Origin: Micromonospora cremea
GTDB lineage: Bacteria; Actinomycetota; Actinomycetes; Mycobacteriales; Micromonosporaceae
Direction of reading: 5' to 3'
Assembly (NCBI RefSeq): GCF_900143515.1
Contig: NZ_FSQT01000001.1
Location: 1,922,001 to 1,986,000, forward strand
DNA: 64,000 nt
Shown here: in pieces, positions 53,305 through 61,500 of the stretch
How positions within the stretch are numbered: position 1 is the stretch's first letter
Layout: each line of letters starts with the position of its first letter
The notes under the pieces: generated by a model
Databases searched by the model: none
What the model was told of the DNA's origin: nothing
The model's input: only the letters and a program-made list of their open reading frames with translations
Translations under genes and position numbers: made by a program

Positions 53305-53913
53305 ATGGTCTTCGGAATCATCAGCGCGGCGGTCCAGGTCGGCTTCGGCGCCCTGCTCGGCCTCCTGGCCGGCGGCCCGATCGGGCTGCTGATCGGCGCC
53401 GTCGTGGGCCTGCTGGTCGGCGCGGTCTTCGGCTGGGCGACGGCCTCCGCCGGGGTGGACGCATCGGATACCCGCGGCATCTTCCTCTTCATCGTCGACC
53501 ACACCTGGAGCCTGCTGAACACGGTCGTCGGTGCCATCTACCTGGCCGTGCACCTGCTCTTCGGGCACTCGCTGGATCGGCCCACCTCGCAGGGCAGCGG
53601 CCGGGTCAGCCTGGTGGAGGGTGTCTCGCCCCGCTACGCCACCACCATCGGCACCGTCTGCGCCGGCTCCAGCCCGGGCATCCAGCGGCACGAGGACGTG
53701 CACATCTTCCAGGGCCGCCTGCTCGGCCCGCTCTACATCCCACTGGTGCTGGCGAACTACGTGCTGTTCACCATCGCACCGGTGTGGCTGCTCTACCACG
53801 ACCACACCAACGCGCCGATCAACCGGTTCACCCGCTACTTCGAGATCGGCGTCTACCCGCACGTGTGGAACGAGGCCATCGCGTACCGGATTCAGGGGAC
53901 GCCACCGCGATGA
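53305..53913 (+). CDS. membrane protein with HExxH motif, eCIS-associated
   Basis: A 202-aa protein. Residues 10-48 are a Gly-rich hydrophobic hairpin (GALLGLLAGGPIGLLIGAVVGLLVGAVFG), with further helices near 57-87 and 142-165. The segment IQRHEDVHIFQGRLLGPLYIP (residues 127-147) contains HEDVH (129-133), the pattern of zincin metalloproteases, though other zinc ligands are not obvious. It could be a membrane protease, an effector, or a non-catalytic scaffold. ATGA overlap with the following tail-terminator gene ties it to the operon. Confidence 0.65.
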   Translation: MVFGIISAAVQVGFGALLGLLAGGPIGLLIGAVVGLLVGAVFGWATASAGVDASDTRGIFLFIVDHTWSLLNTVVGAIYLAVHLLFGHSLDRPTSQGSGRVSLVEGVSPRYATTIGTVCAGSSPGIQRHEDVHIFQGRLLGPLYIPLVLANYVLFTIAPVWLLYHDHTNAPINRFTRYFEIGVYPHVWNEAIAYRIQGTPPR

Positions 53914-54608
53914 GCACCGACGGGCGCGGACCGATCGAGACGGCGACCGCCGAGTTGGCCGCCTGGCTGACCAGCGCGGCGGGGGAAACCGTCCCGGTCG
54001 GCCCGCCCCGTACCGACGGCGACGCCGCCGGGCTCACCCTCTGGCCGATGGAGCTGCGTTCGGCGCGGCAGACCCGCTCCAGCGGCGCGGTCCGCGAGCC
54101 GTACCGGTTCACGGTCCGCTACCTGCTCTGCGTGACCGGTCCGGCCGGGCTGCCCCGGCTGGACCGGGTGCTCACCGCCGCGACCCGCGACGGTCGCTAC
54201 CCGGTGGTGCTGGAGGCCGGGGAGGCGCCGCTGTGGACCGCGTTCGGCACCGCGCCACGCCCCGGGCTGCTGATCGACGTGCCGGCGCAGGTGGACCACC
54301 CGACCCCGGCCGCGCCGCCGGTGCTGCAACCGCTGCGGCTGCGGCAACTGGAGCTGCGCACGCTCACCGGCCGGGTGGTCGGCCCCGAGGAGCAACCCCT
54401 CGCCGCGATGCGGGTCGAGCTGCCCGGCACGTCGTCCGTCACCCGCACCGACCCCGACGGCCGGTTCCTGATCGTCGGTGTACCGCACGACCCCGAGCGC
54501 CCGGGCCCGGTCCGGCTCCGGCTGACCGGGCGCGGGCTCGTGCTCACCGCCGAGGTCGACCCCGCCGAACCCGACATCGTCATCGTCTGCGCGCCACCGA
54601 CCCACTGA
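53910..54608 (+). CDS. probable tail terminator (Pvc16/DUF4255-like) with C-terminal Ig-like domain
   Basis: The 232-aa protein starts at ATG 53910. The N-terminal half (IETATAELAAWLT, PYRFTVRYLLCVTGPAGLPRLDRVLTAA) has the look of the tail-terminator/cap family that sits before the sheath gene in contractile systems. From about residue 155 a carboxypeptidase-regulatory-like domain follows (LTGRVVGPEEQPLAAMRVELPG, RTDPDGRFLIVGVP), a beta sandwich often used for binding. It is 23 bases before the sheath gene. The assignment depends on position as much as on sequence. Confidence 0.6.
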   Translation: MSTDGRGPIETATAELAAWLTSAAGETVPVGPPRTDGDAAGLTLWPMELRSARQTRSSGAVREPYRFTVRYLLCVTGPAGLPRLDRVLTAATRDGRYPVVLEAGEAPLWTAFGTAPRPGLLIDVPAQVDHPTPAAPPVLQPLRLRQLELRTLTGRVVGPEEQPLAAMRVELPGTSSVTRTDPDGRFLIVGVPHDPERPGPVRLRLTGRGLVLTAEVDPAEPDIVIVCAPPTH

Positions 54609-54631
54609 CGCCCACCCGCACAGGAGGACCG

Positions 54632-55897
54632 ATGCCCAGCTACTTCTCCCCCGGCATCTACGTCGAGGAGGTCCCCAGCGGCGCCCGACCGATCGGACCG
54701 GCGAGCACCAGCATCGCCGCCTTCGTCGGCGTCGCCCCGGACCGCTCCGCCCAACTGGGTAAGGCGGTGCCGGTCAACAACTGGACCGAGTTCCTGCGGC
54801 TCTACGCCGGCGGGGAGCAGGCGGAGAGCACCGCGCTGGCCCGGGCGGTCTTCGGCTTCCTGGACAACGGCGGCGCCCGCTGCTGGGTGGTCAACGTCGG
54901 TGAGGGCGGCGCGATCAGCGGCACCGGGCAGCGGCGCGGCGGCCTGCAACTGCTGGAGGCGATCGACGAGATCTCCATCATCGCCGCGCCCGGCTTCCAC
55001 GACGTCGTCGCGCACGAGGCGCTGCTGAGCATGGCCGAGCGGACCCGCACCATGGTGGCGATCTGCGACCCGGCGCCCGACATCGACGACATCTCCGCGT
55101 TGACCCGGGTCGCCACGCCGTCCTCCGGCAAGCCCCCCAAGCCCGCCGAGGGCGCGGGCGGGGGCCCGGCCAGCGGCTCGGGCGGCGGTTCCGGCGGCGG
55201 TCCTGGCGGCTCGGGTGGCCACGAGGGGGCGGCGTACCGGCCCCGGCAGTCGGAGTTCGGCGCCTTCTACTACCCGTGGCTGCGCGTGCGCGACCCGATC
55301 AGCGGGGAGCTGGAGCTGACCCCGCCGAGCGGTCACCTGGCCGGCATCTGGGCCCGCACCGACGCGCTGCGCGGCGTGCACAAGGCGCCGGCCAACGAGC
55401 CGGTCCGCGGCGCCGTCGACCTGGGCTACCTGGTCACCCGGCCGGAGCACGACGTGCTGAACCCCAAGGGCGTCAACGTGATCCGCTACTTCGCCGGTGA
55501 GGGCATCCGGGTCTGGGGCGCCCGTACGCTCGCCGCCGAAGCGAGCGAATGGCGCTACCTCAACGTGCGTCGGCTCAGCATCGCCATCGAGCAGGCCATC
55601 GCCAACGGCACCCGGTGGATGGTCTTCGAGCCCAACGACTTCACCCTCTGGCGCTCGATCCGGCGCGACATCGGGGCGTTCCTGACCCGGGTGTGGCGCG
55701 ACGGCGCGCTGCTCGGGCGCAGCCCCGAGGAGGCGTTCTTCGTCAAGTGCGACGAGGAGACCAACCCGGCGGAGGTCCGCGACGCGGGCATGGTGATCGC
55801 CCACATCGGCATCGCCGTCGTCAAGCCCGCCGAATTCGTGGTGTTCAAGCTGAGCCAGTGGGCCGGCGGCACCGAGACCGAGACGATCGGAGGCTGA
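54632..55897 (+). CDS. contractile tail sheath protein
   Basis: A 421-aa sheath starting at ATG 54632 behind AGGAGG. The opening SYFSPGIYVEEVPSGARPI is the diagnostic N-terminus of T4 gp18/Pvc/Afp sheaths. AAFVGVAP and the C-terminal WRYLNVRRLSIAIEQAIANGTRWMVFEPND and GALLGRSPEEAFFVKCDEETN are equally characteristic. Residues 164-199 are a Gly/Ser/Pro-rich insertion before SEFGAFYYPWL, probably a surface loop on the assembled sheath. The sheath stores the energy that drives the inner tube through the target envelope. Confidence 0.95.
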   Translation: MPSYFSPGIYVEEVPSGARPIGPASTSIAAFVGVAPDRSAQLGKAVPVNNWTEFLRLYAGGEQAESTALARAVFGFLDNGGARCWVVNVGEGGAISGTGQRRGGLQLLEAIDEISIIAAPGFHDVVAHEALLSMAERTRTMVAICDPAPDIDDISALTRVATPSSGKPPKPAEGAGGGPASGSGGGSGGGPGGSGGHEGAAYRPRQSEFGAFYYPWLRVRDPISGELELTPPSGHLAGIWARTDALRGVHKAPANEPVRGAVDLGYLVTRPEHDVLNPKGVNVIRYFAGEGIRVWGARTLAAEASEWRYLNVRRLSIAIEQAIANGTRWMVFEPNDFTLWRSIRRDIGAFLTRVWRDGALLGRSPEEAFFVKCDEETNPAEVRDAGMVIAHIGIAVVKPAEFVVFKLSQWAGGTETETIGG

Positions 55898-55898
55898 C

Positions 55899-56381
55899 AT
55901 GCCCACCACAGCCACCCCGCAACCGGGTGCCCCGGTCGACCCGTACCGGGCGTACAACTTCCGGCTGCTCATCAACGGCGTCACCAACGGCCACTTCACC
56001 GAAATGAGCGGGCTGGAGGTGAACATCCCCGGCCAGCCGTACCGGGAGCACGGCCTGGGCCGGATGCGGATGGTGCCGGGTCAGGCGGAGTACGAGCCGG
56101 TGACGCTGCACTTCGGGCTCACCGCGTCCCGGGAGCTGTGGGACTGGGTGCACGCCACGGCCCAGGGCACCCTCAACCGCCGCAACGTCTCGGTGGTGCT
56201 GCTGGACTCCGTCGGGACCGCCGAGGTGCTGCGCTGGAACCTGATCGACGCCTGGCCCACCCGGTGGCGCGGGGCGCACCTCAACACACTCAGCCACGAG
56301 ATCGCCGTCGCATCGCTGACCCTGCGCTACGAGGGTCTGGAGTTGGAGACCGGCGGTGCCACCGCGCCGACTCCCGCGTAG
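55899..56381 (+). CDS. tail tube protein (gp19-like)
   Basis: A 160-aa tube subunit: PYRAYNFRLLINGVTNGHFTEMSGLEVN is the standard start, followed by MRMVPGQAEYEPVTLHFGLTASRELWDWV and the C-terminal ALTLRYEGLELE-type strand (ASLTLRYEGLELETG). It belongs to the T4 gp19 / Afp1-5 family and forms the hexameric inner tube. Only one tube gene is seen here. It starts one base after the sheath stop and overlaps the next gene by 26 bases. Confidence 0.94.
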   Translation: MPTTATPQPGAPVDPYRAYNFRLLINGVTNGHFTEMSGLEVNIPGQPYREHGLGRMRMVPGQAEYEPVTLHFGLTASRELWDWVHATAQGTLNRRNVSVVLLDSVGTAEVLRWNLIDAWPTRWRGAHLNTLSHEIAVASLTLRYEGLELETGGATAPTPA

Positions 56382-58035
56382 CTGGCTCGCCGGCCGGCTG
56401 CGCTCAGCGGCCGGGGCGGTGCAGCGCCTCGCCGGGCGCGTCGAACCCCCCGGCGCGACCGGGCACCGGCCGTCGGACGTTCGCGCGGCCGCGCCGCGCC
56501 GCTTCGGGGAGCCACCGCAGCACTGGCTGGACCTCGTCGCCGCACACGCCCCCGGTCTGTTGCAGGACCTGGACCTCGACGGGCCGCCGGCCAGGCACGC
56601 CGCTGGCGACGGTACGGACGGACACCACGGCGGGCCCGACCACGAGGACGCCGTCCGGCGCGCAGAGGCCGGCGATGGGGCGGGCGGGGCCACCGAGGGA
56701 TCGGGCCGTCACCGGCCCACAGCCGACCCATCGGGTGGGTCCGGGGGGTATGACGCTGCCGAGTTCGGCGGTCCTGCCAGCGCTGGCCGCCCGGATGGCG
56801 CGTCCGGAGTTCCTGATACGGGCGGGTTCGGAGTGCCCGTTGCGGGTGGTGCATCCGGCGGGCCGAGGGCGCGCCGGTTCGGAGTGCTTGGCGCGGATGG
56901 TGCAGCTGATCGGATCGGCGATGTGAACCCAGGCAGCGGCGGCGGCTCGTCCGGTCGGGGCGCCAGGATCGACGCAGCCGGCTCCGCGGACGCGGGCGCT
57001 CCCGGCACCACGGGCATGTTTGGCGTGGGGATGGAGTTCGGGGCGCCGGATGGCCTGGCGGCCGACGGCACGAGGCCAGCCCGACCGCGCTTCCGCCGTG
57101 GGTTCGCTTCGCCGCCCGGGCCGGGTGCGCCGGCAGGGTCGACTGCGTTGGCGGGATCGGGTCCATCGGCGGGATCGGGTTCGAGCTCGGGGCTCGGCGG
57201 ACCGGCGCAATGGGCTGCCTCCGACGTCGTTGCCGGGATGGGCGGGGACCGGCCGCCGCGATCCGGACAGGCGGGGGAACACGTTGCGCCATTCCGGCCG
57301 ATGATCCGTCCTGCCGTCCCCGGCCCACCGCATCCGCCCGCCGGCACCGGCCCTTCGCACGGATCCGAGCACCCCGCAGCGGCCTCGCCCTCCACCGCCG
57401 CGCGCGACCCCCGCGGGCCGGGCCGCGTCGTGGACGGTTTCGGCCGCTCCAGGGGCACTTTCCCACCACGATCTGCTGTCGGATCCGAGCGCGGGCCGGA
57501 TGAATGGGGCAGCGACCGGTCCACGGCGGGCGGTAGCAGGCACCCGGCGGGAACGAGCGGCTTTGAGACGGGCAGCGATGGGTCCGAGGTCGGTCGAGGC
57601 GGGCTCGGGACGGGCGGTGGTCGAGCGGGGCGGCCGGGCGTGGCTTCGGCGGCGACTGGAGACGCGCCGCGCGGGCCGCACCCGGGCGAGGCCGAAAAGC
57701 GAGCGGGGCCCACGGGCCCGATGGGGCCCGCGACGGGTGGTGGCCCGCTCGACGTGGCCCGCGCCGCCGGCAGCGGACCCTGGCCGGCACTGCCCGACGA
57801 GCCGGCGTGGCCCGGGCACCGGCCCGGCGGGGCGGAGGCGGTCACCGGCGGAGCGGTCATCGGCGCGGCGTGGACGGGTGGGTCGGGGCGCGGCCCGTTC
57901 GGCGGAGGGTGGTTGGCGGTGACCGGCGATCTGTGGCCGGCGCTGCCGGACGACCGCCTGCTGTGGACGGTGCCCGATGCGGCGCTGGACGCGACTGATC
58001 TGGGCCGGCTGGAACGGGAACAGGCGGGTGACTGA
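56356..58035 (+). CDS. long disordered eCIS protein with conserved ends
   Basis: GTG 56356 inside the tube gene gives 559 aa. The first 70 residues (RRFGEPPQHWLDLVAAHAPGLLQDLDLD) and the last 75 (PWPALPDE, then LWPALPDDRLLWTVPDAALDATDLGRLERE) look folded. The 400 residues between are Gly/Pro/Ser/Ala-rich with no predicted structure. Position between tube and LysM hub, and the ATG overlap with the hub gene, make it part of the particle or its assembly. It may be a short conserved eCIS protein with a greatly expanded linker. Base composition and strand-symmetric open frames make the middle hard to judge. Confidence 0.7.
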   Translation: MPPRRLPRSWLAGRLRSAAGAVQRLAGRVEPPGATGHRPSDVRAAAPRRFGEPPQHWLDLVAAHAPGLLQDLDLDGPPARHAAGDGTDGHHGGPDHEDAVRRAEAGDGAGGATEGSGRHRPTADPSGGSGGYDAAEFGGPASAGRPDGASGVPDTGGFGVPVAGGASGGPRARRFGVLGADGAADRIGDVNPGSGGGSSGRGARIDAAGSADAGAPGTTGMFGVGMEFGAPDGLAADGTRPARPRFRRGFASPPGPGAPAGSTALAGSGPSAGSGSSSGLGGPAQWAASDVVAGMGGDRPPRSGQAGEHVAPFRPMIRPAVPGPPHPPAGTGPSHGSEHPAAASPSTAARDPRGPGRVVDGFGRSRGTFPPRSAVGSERGPDEWGSDRSTAGGSRHPAGTSGFETGSDGSEVGRGGLGTGGGRAGRPGVASAATGDAPRGPHPGEAEKRAGPTGPMGPATGGGPLDVARAAGSGPWPALPDEPAWPGHRPGGAEAVTGGAVIGAAWTGGSGRGPFGGGWLAVTGDLWPALPDDRLLWTVPDAALDATDLGRLEREQAGD

Positions 58036-58988
58036 TGGAACGCGTCGCCTTCCTCATCGACTCCTCCGGCGAACGGGTGGACTGCCTGCTCAACCCGGAG
58101 ACCGTGCAGGTGACCCGGCTGGCCGGGGTACGCCATCGGGCGGCCGCCGGTGGGCAGCTCACCGGGTCCGGGCTGGCCGACGACCCGCTGGTCTTCACCG
58201 GCGGCGGCCGGACCGAGCTGGTGCTCGACCTGCTCTTCGACGTCGATTTCGTGGAGGCGCAGGTTCGTCCGGGTGACGTACGGGTCCTCACCCGTCCGTT
58301 GTGGATGCTGGCGGAGAACTCCACCGCCGAGCACGGGTGGCTGCGTCCGCCGCTGGTCCGGCTGGTCTGGGGCAAGACCTGGAACGTGCCCGGCGTCATC
58401 ATCGCGGTGGCCGAACGGTTCGACGCGTTCACCGGCACCGGTTCGCCGCGCCGCTCCTGGCTGCGGCTGAAGCTGGTCCGGGCCGCCGAGACGGCCGATC
58501 AGGCGGAGGCCGGCTTCGCCGAGGAGTTGGCCGCGGCGAGCACCCCGACCGCCGCTCCGGGCAGCGCGGTGGTCGCCGCCGGTGACGGCGCCGCCGAGCC
58601 CGGTCGCTCCGGGGTGCGCTTCGATCTGCTGGCCAACGACGCGCTCGGCTCACCGCTGCGCTGGCGGCTGCTGGCTGAGCACAACCGGGTCACCGATCCG
58701 CTGGCCGTGCCGGCCGGCACCACGCTGGCCGTCCCGCCGCCCGGCGGCCCGGCCGGCGGTAGCGCGGGCGCGTCCGCGTTGACGGATGCGGTGGTCGGGA
58801 TGGCGAGGGCGGTGGCCGGTGCGGTGGGTGCCGGCGCGTCCTTCGTGGGCACCTCGATCGCCACCGCGCCCGCGGCCTGGGGAGCGACCGGAACGACGAC
58901 CGGCCCGGCACCGACCGGCGCCAGCCCGGCCAGCACCAACCCCGCCGGCACGAGCCCGGGCGGCACCGGTCTGGGCGGCGCGCCGTGA
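58035..58988 (+). CDS. LysM-containing baseplate/hub protein (Afp7/Pvc7-like)
   Basis: A 317-aa protein. The N-terminal contractile-injection-system tube-like domain has LIDSSGERVDCLLNPETVQVTR and FTGGGRTELVLDLLFDVDF. A middle segment LRPPLVRLVWGKTWNVPGVIIAVAERFDAF is typical of these hub adaptors. A degenerate LysM unit follows (DLLANDALGSPLRWRLLAEHNRVTDPLAVPAGTTLAVP). The last 75 residues are Ala/Gly/Thr/Pro-rich. It links tube to baseplate. Its start overlaps the previous stop by one base, and its stop overlaps the VgrG gene by four. Confidence 0.88.
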   Translation: MERVAFLIDSSGERVDCLLNPETVQVTRLAGVRHRAAAGGQLTGSGLADDPLVFTGGGRTELVLDLLFDVDFVEAQVRPGDVRVLTRPLWMLAENSTAEHGWLRPPLVRLVWGKTWNVPGVIIAVAERFDAFTGTGSPRRSWLRLKLVRAAETADQAEAGFAEELAAASTPTAAPGSAVVAAGDGAAEPGRSGVRFDLLANDALGSPLRWRLLAEHNRVTDPLAVPAGTTLAVPPPGGPAGGSAGASALTDAVVGMARAVAGAVGAGASFVGTSIATAPAAWGATGTTTGPAPTGASPASTNPAGTSPGGTGLGGAP

Positions 58989-60580
58989 CCAGCGTCGCGC
59001 CCCGGGCGCTGACCGTCCTGCTCGACGGCGTCGAGCTGGCCGGCGCGGCCCGCCAGCGGATCCGCTCGCTGCGGGTGGCCGCCCGGCTCGACCAGCCCAC
59101 CCAGGCCGAGCTGGTGCTCGCCACCACCGCTGGGAGCGGCGCGTTCGACCCCGCGGTACGCCCCGGCACGGCACTCGACGTACGGCTCGCCGATCACCCC
59201 GACGCGCTTTTCACCGGGGAGGTCACCTGCGTGGAGGTCGAGTACGGCGCCGACGGCGCGGCGGTGCTGCGCCTGCGGGCGTACGACGCGCTGCACCGGC
59301 TGCGCAAGCGACAGGGGCTGCGGGTGTTCACCTCGGTGACCGCCGCCGAGCTGGCCCGGGACCTGTGCGGCGAGGTCGGGCTGACGGTGACGGCGGAGAC
59401 CGACGGGCCGCGGCTGGAGCGGCTGCTCCAGCACCGGCACAGCGATCTGGAGCTGCTGCGCGAGATGACCGGCCGCGCCGGGCTGCACCTGGCCACCGAC
59501 GGCGACGGGGTCCGGCTAATCACCCTCGCCGGGTACGGGGAACCGGTCGCGTTGGCCCTCGGCGCGGGCGTGCACACCCTGCGGCTGGCGACCAACCTGG
59601 ACCAGGCCAGCGGCGCAAGCGCGGCGCTGGGCTGGCATCCACAGCGGGCCGAACCGATCAGCCAGCAGGCCGACGAGGCGCGCTGCGGCCGGCCGGCCGG
59701 TGACCGGCCGGACCCGGCGGACGTGGGCGCCGACGGGGTACGCACCGCCGTCGACCAGCCCGGCCGCAGCGACGACGAGCTGGCCGCGTTGGCCCAGGCC
59801 CGGCTGGACACCCGCGCCGCCGCGCTGGTCACCGCCGAGGGGGTGGCCGAGGGCGACCCGGCGCTGCGCCCCGGCCGGCGGATCGACCTGACCGGCGTGC
59901 CCGACCCGGTCGCCGGGGCGTACGTGCTGACCGAGGTGGTGCACACCGTGGACGGCAACGGGCACCTGACCCGGTTCTCCACCGTGCCACCGGCCGCGCC
60001 GCCCACCGCGTCGACCACCGGGGCGGTGGTCACGCTCGGGACGGTCACCGACGTCGCCGACCCGGACGGGCTGGGCCGGGTCCGGCTGACCCTGCCGGCG
60101 TACGGGGACCTGGACGCCGGGTGGCTCGGCGTGCTCTGTCCCGGTGCCGGGCGCGGCAAGGGGCTGGTGGCACTCCCCGACCCGGACGACACCGTGCTGG
60201 TGGTGCTGCCCGGCGGCGAGCCGGCCTCCGGCATCGTGCTCGGCTCGCTGTTCGGGGCCGTCGAGCCGTACGACGCGGGCATCGACGACGGCCGGGCCCG
60301 CCGTTGGACGCTGCGGACCGCCGGAGGGCAGTCGATCGTCGTCGACGACGTGCAGCGCAGCCTGCGGCTGGCCACCGAGGGCGGCAGCTGGCTGGAGCTC
60401 ACCCCCGACCTGGCCACCCTGCACGCGGCGACCGACCTGGTGATCTCCGCGCCCGGCCGGGCCATGGTGGTTCGCGCCCGCAGCGTGGACTTCCTGCACG
60501 CCGAGGCGACCGAGGACCCGACCACCGCGGCGGAGCGGGCCCGTGCGCTCGCCCGCGCACACCACGAAGGAGGCGGCTGA
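58985..60580 (+). CDS. VgrG/gp5-gp27-like spike protein
   Basis: A 531-aa protein. The gp27-like domain is LRVAARLDQPTQAELVLAT, GEVTCVEVEYGADGAAVLRLRAYDALHRLRKRQ and LLQHRHSDLELLREMTGRAGLHL. A gp5-type OB fold follows (GTVTDVADPDGLGRVRLTLPAYGDLDAGWLGVLCPGAGRGKG). A short beta-prismatic end comes next (RTAGGQSIVVDDVQRSLRL, SWLELTPD). It forms the trimeric spike under the tube. It is coupled by GTGA/ATGA-type overlaps to its neighbours. Confidence 0.93.
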   Translation: MTSVAPRALTVLLDGVELAGAARQRIRSLRVAARLDQPTQAELVLATTAGSGAFDPAVRPGTALDVRLADHPDALFTGEVTCVEVEYGADGAAVLRLRAYDALHRLRKRQGLRVFTSVTAAELARDLCGEVGLTVTAETDGPRLERLLQHRHSDLELLREMTGRAGLHLATDGDGVRLITLAGYGEPVALALGAGVHTLRLATNLDQASGASAALGWHPQRAEPISQQADEARCGRPAGDRPDPADVGADGVRTAVDQPGRSDDELAALAQARLDTRAAALVTAEGVAEGDPALRPGRRIDLTGVPDPVAGAYVLTEVVHTVDGNGHLTRFSTVPPAAPPTASTTGAVVTLGTVTDVADPDGLGRVRLTLPAYGDLDAGWLGVLCPGAGRGKGLVALPDPDDTVLVVLPGGEPASGIVLGSLFGAVEPYDAGIDDGRARRWTLRTAGGQSIVVDDVQRSLRLATEGGSWLELTPDLATLHAATDLVISAPGRAMVVRARSVDFLHAEATEDPTTAAERARALARAHHEGGG

Positions 60581-60918
60581 TGCGCTGGATCCACCGCGAC
60601 TCGGTGATCACCTGCGACCACGACGGCCGGGTCGAGAACCGGCCCTCGCAGCGGTGGGTGACCGTCACCGGCGTGCCGGTGCTGGTGGACGACGACCCGG
60701 AGGGACGGAAGATCATCGCCTGCCCGAACTACGGCCCGACCATCAAGCCGTGCACGACGACCGAGAGCCTGCGCGTCGGCTACAGCGACTGGCTGCGGGT
60801 CGACGGGCAGCGGGTGGTGCTGTCCCACCTGGAGGGGTTCACCAACGGGACGCCGCCCAACGTGGTCCATCACACGGTGCGCGACCCGCGCCAGCGGTTC
60901 CTGGGGGCGGACCGGTGA
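60580..60918 (+). CDS. PAAR-like spike tip protein
   Basis: A 112-aa protein starting at ATG 60580, the last base of the VgrG stop. The body (DHDGRVENRPSQRWVTVTGVPVLVDDDPEGRKIIACPNYGPTIKPCTTT) is rich in turns and beta strands with two Cys. GQRVVLSHLEGFTNGTPPNVVHHTV follows. Its position after VgrG is that of the PAAR or Afp10-type tip, which sharpens the spike and can carry effectors. Canonical PAAR repeats are not evident, so the call rests on order and size. Confidence 0.65.
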   Translation: MRWIHRDSVITCDHDGRVENRPSQRWVTVTGVPVLVDDDPEGRKIIACPNYGPTIKPCTTTESLRVGYSDWLRVDGQRVVLSHLEGFTNGTPPNVVHHTVRDPRQRFLGADR

Positions 60919-61349
60919 GGGCGTTCCGCTTCGTCGGCGCCGGCTTCGATGCCGGGCGCAGCGGCGGCCTGGCGCTCACCGCGGCCGGTGGCCTGGCCAT
61001 GACCGAAGGCGACGAGACCGTACGCCAGGCGCTGTTCCTGCTGTTGTCGACCACGCCGGGCGAGCGGCTGATGCGACCCGGGTACGGCTCCCGGCTGCAC
61101 CGGCTGATCTTCGCGCCCAACGACGACACCACCGCCGGGCTGGCCATCCACTACGTGCGCCAGGCGATCGCCCGCTGGGAGCCCCGGGTCGAGGTGATCG
61201 ACGTGGACGCCGGGCCGGATCCGGACGACGCGTGGCGGCTGGTGATCCGGCTGGACTACCGGGTGCGCGCCAGCCTGGCCCCCGGGCAGCTGGTCTTCTC
61301 CGTGGACCTGCTCCCGATCGACGAACCGGCACCGGGAGGACCGTCTTGA
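60915..61349 (+). CDS. gp25-like baseplate wedge protein
   Basis: GTG 60915 overlaps the previous stop (GTGA). The 144-aa protein has the gp25/IraD fold signature: DETVRQALFLLLSTTPGERLMRPGYGSRLHRLIFAPND, then AIARWEPRVEVIDVDA and LVIRLDYRVRA. It is the wedge that triggers sheath contraction. The last codons and the TGA stop (61347-61349) fall at the border of the TnpB element. The native reading probably continued for 3-5 codons and ended in an ATGA overlap with the next baseplate gene. Confidence 0.93.
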   Translation: MRAFRFVGAGFDAGRSGGLALTAAGGLAMTEGDETVRQALFLLLSTTPGERLMRPGYGSRLHRLIFAPNDDTTAGLAIHYVRQAIARWEPRVEVIDVDAGPDPDDAWRLVIRLDYRVRASLAPGQLVFSVDLLPIDEPAPGGPS

Positions 61350-61500
61350 CATCCTCCACCGCCGTGAAGGGCGGGGATTCCCTCGGTCGCCCGAGGGGGT
61401 TCCTGCTTCACCGGGCCGCGCCTTCGCCGCTTGCGCGGGTCGGGTCTTACCGTCCCTCCACAGGCGTTTTACCTCTCCGCCAGCCCGGCGGCGAGGATGT
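61346..61500 (-). ncRNA. putative TnpB guide RNA (omega/reRNA) at the element's right end
   Basis: The 3' end of tnpB and the following 120 bases contain two hairpins: CCCTCGG/CCGAGGG with a 4-base loop (61380-61397) and a CCGCC/GGGCGG-type stem next to the end. In TnpB systems this region forms the omegaRNA, and the bases just beyond (here the end of the gp25 gene, read on the minus strand) act as guide. Limits are approximate. Confidence 0.45.

Noticed and set aside
56327..58334. Three long minus-strand frames opposite the disordered eCIS protein
   Set aside because: They arise from GC-rich, stop-poor DNA. The plus-strand frame overlaps tube and hub genes in operon style and has plausible ends.
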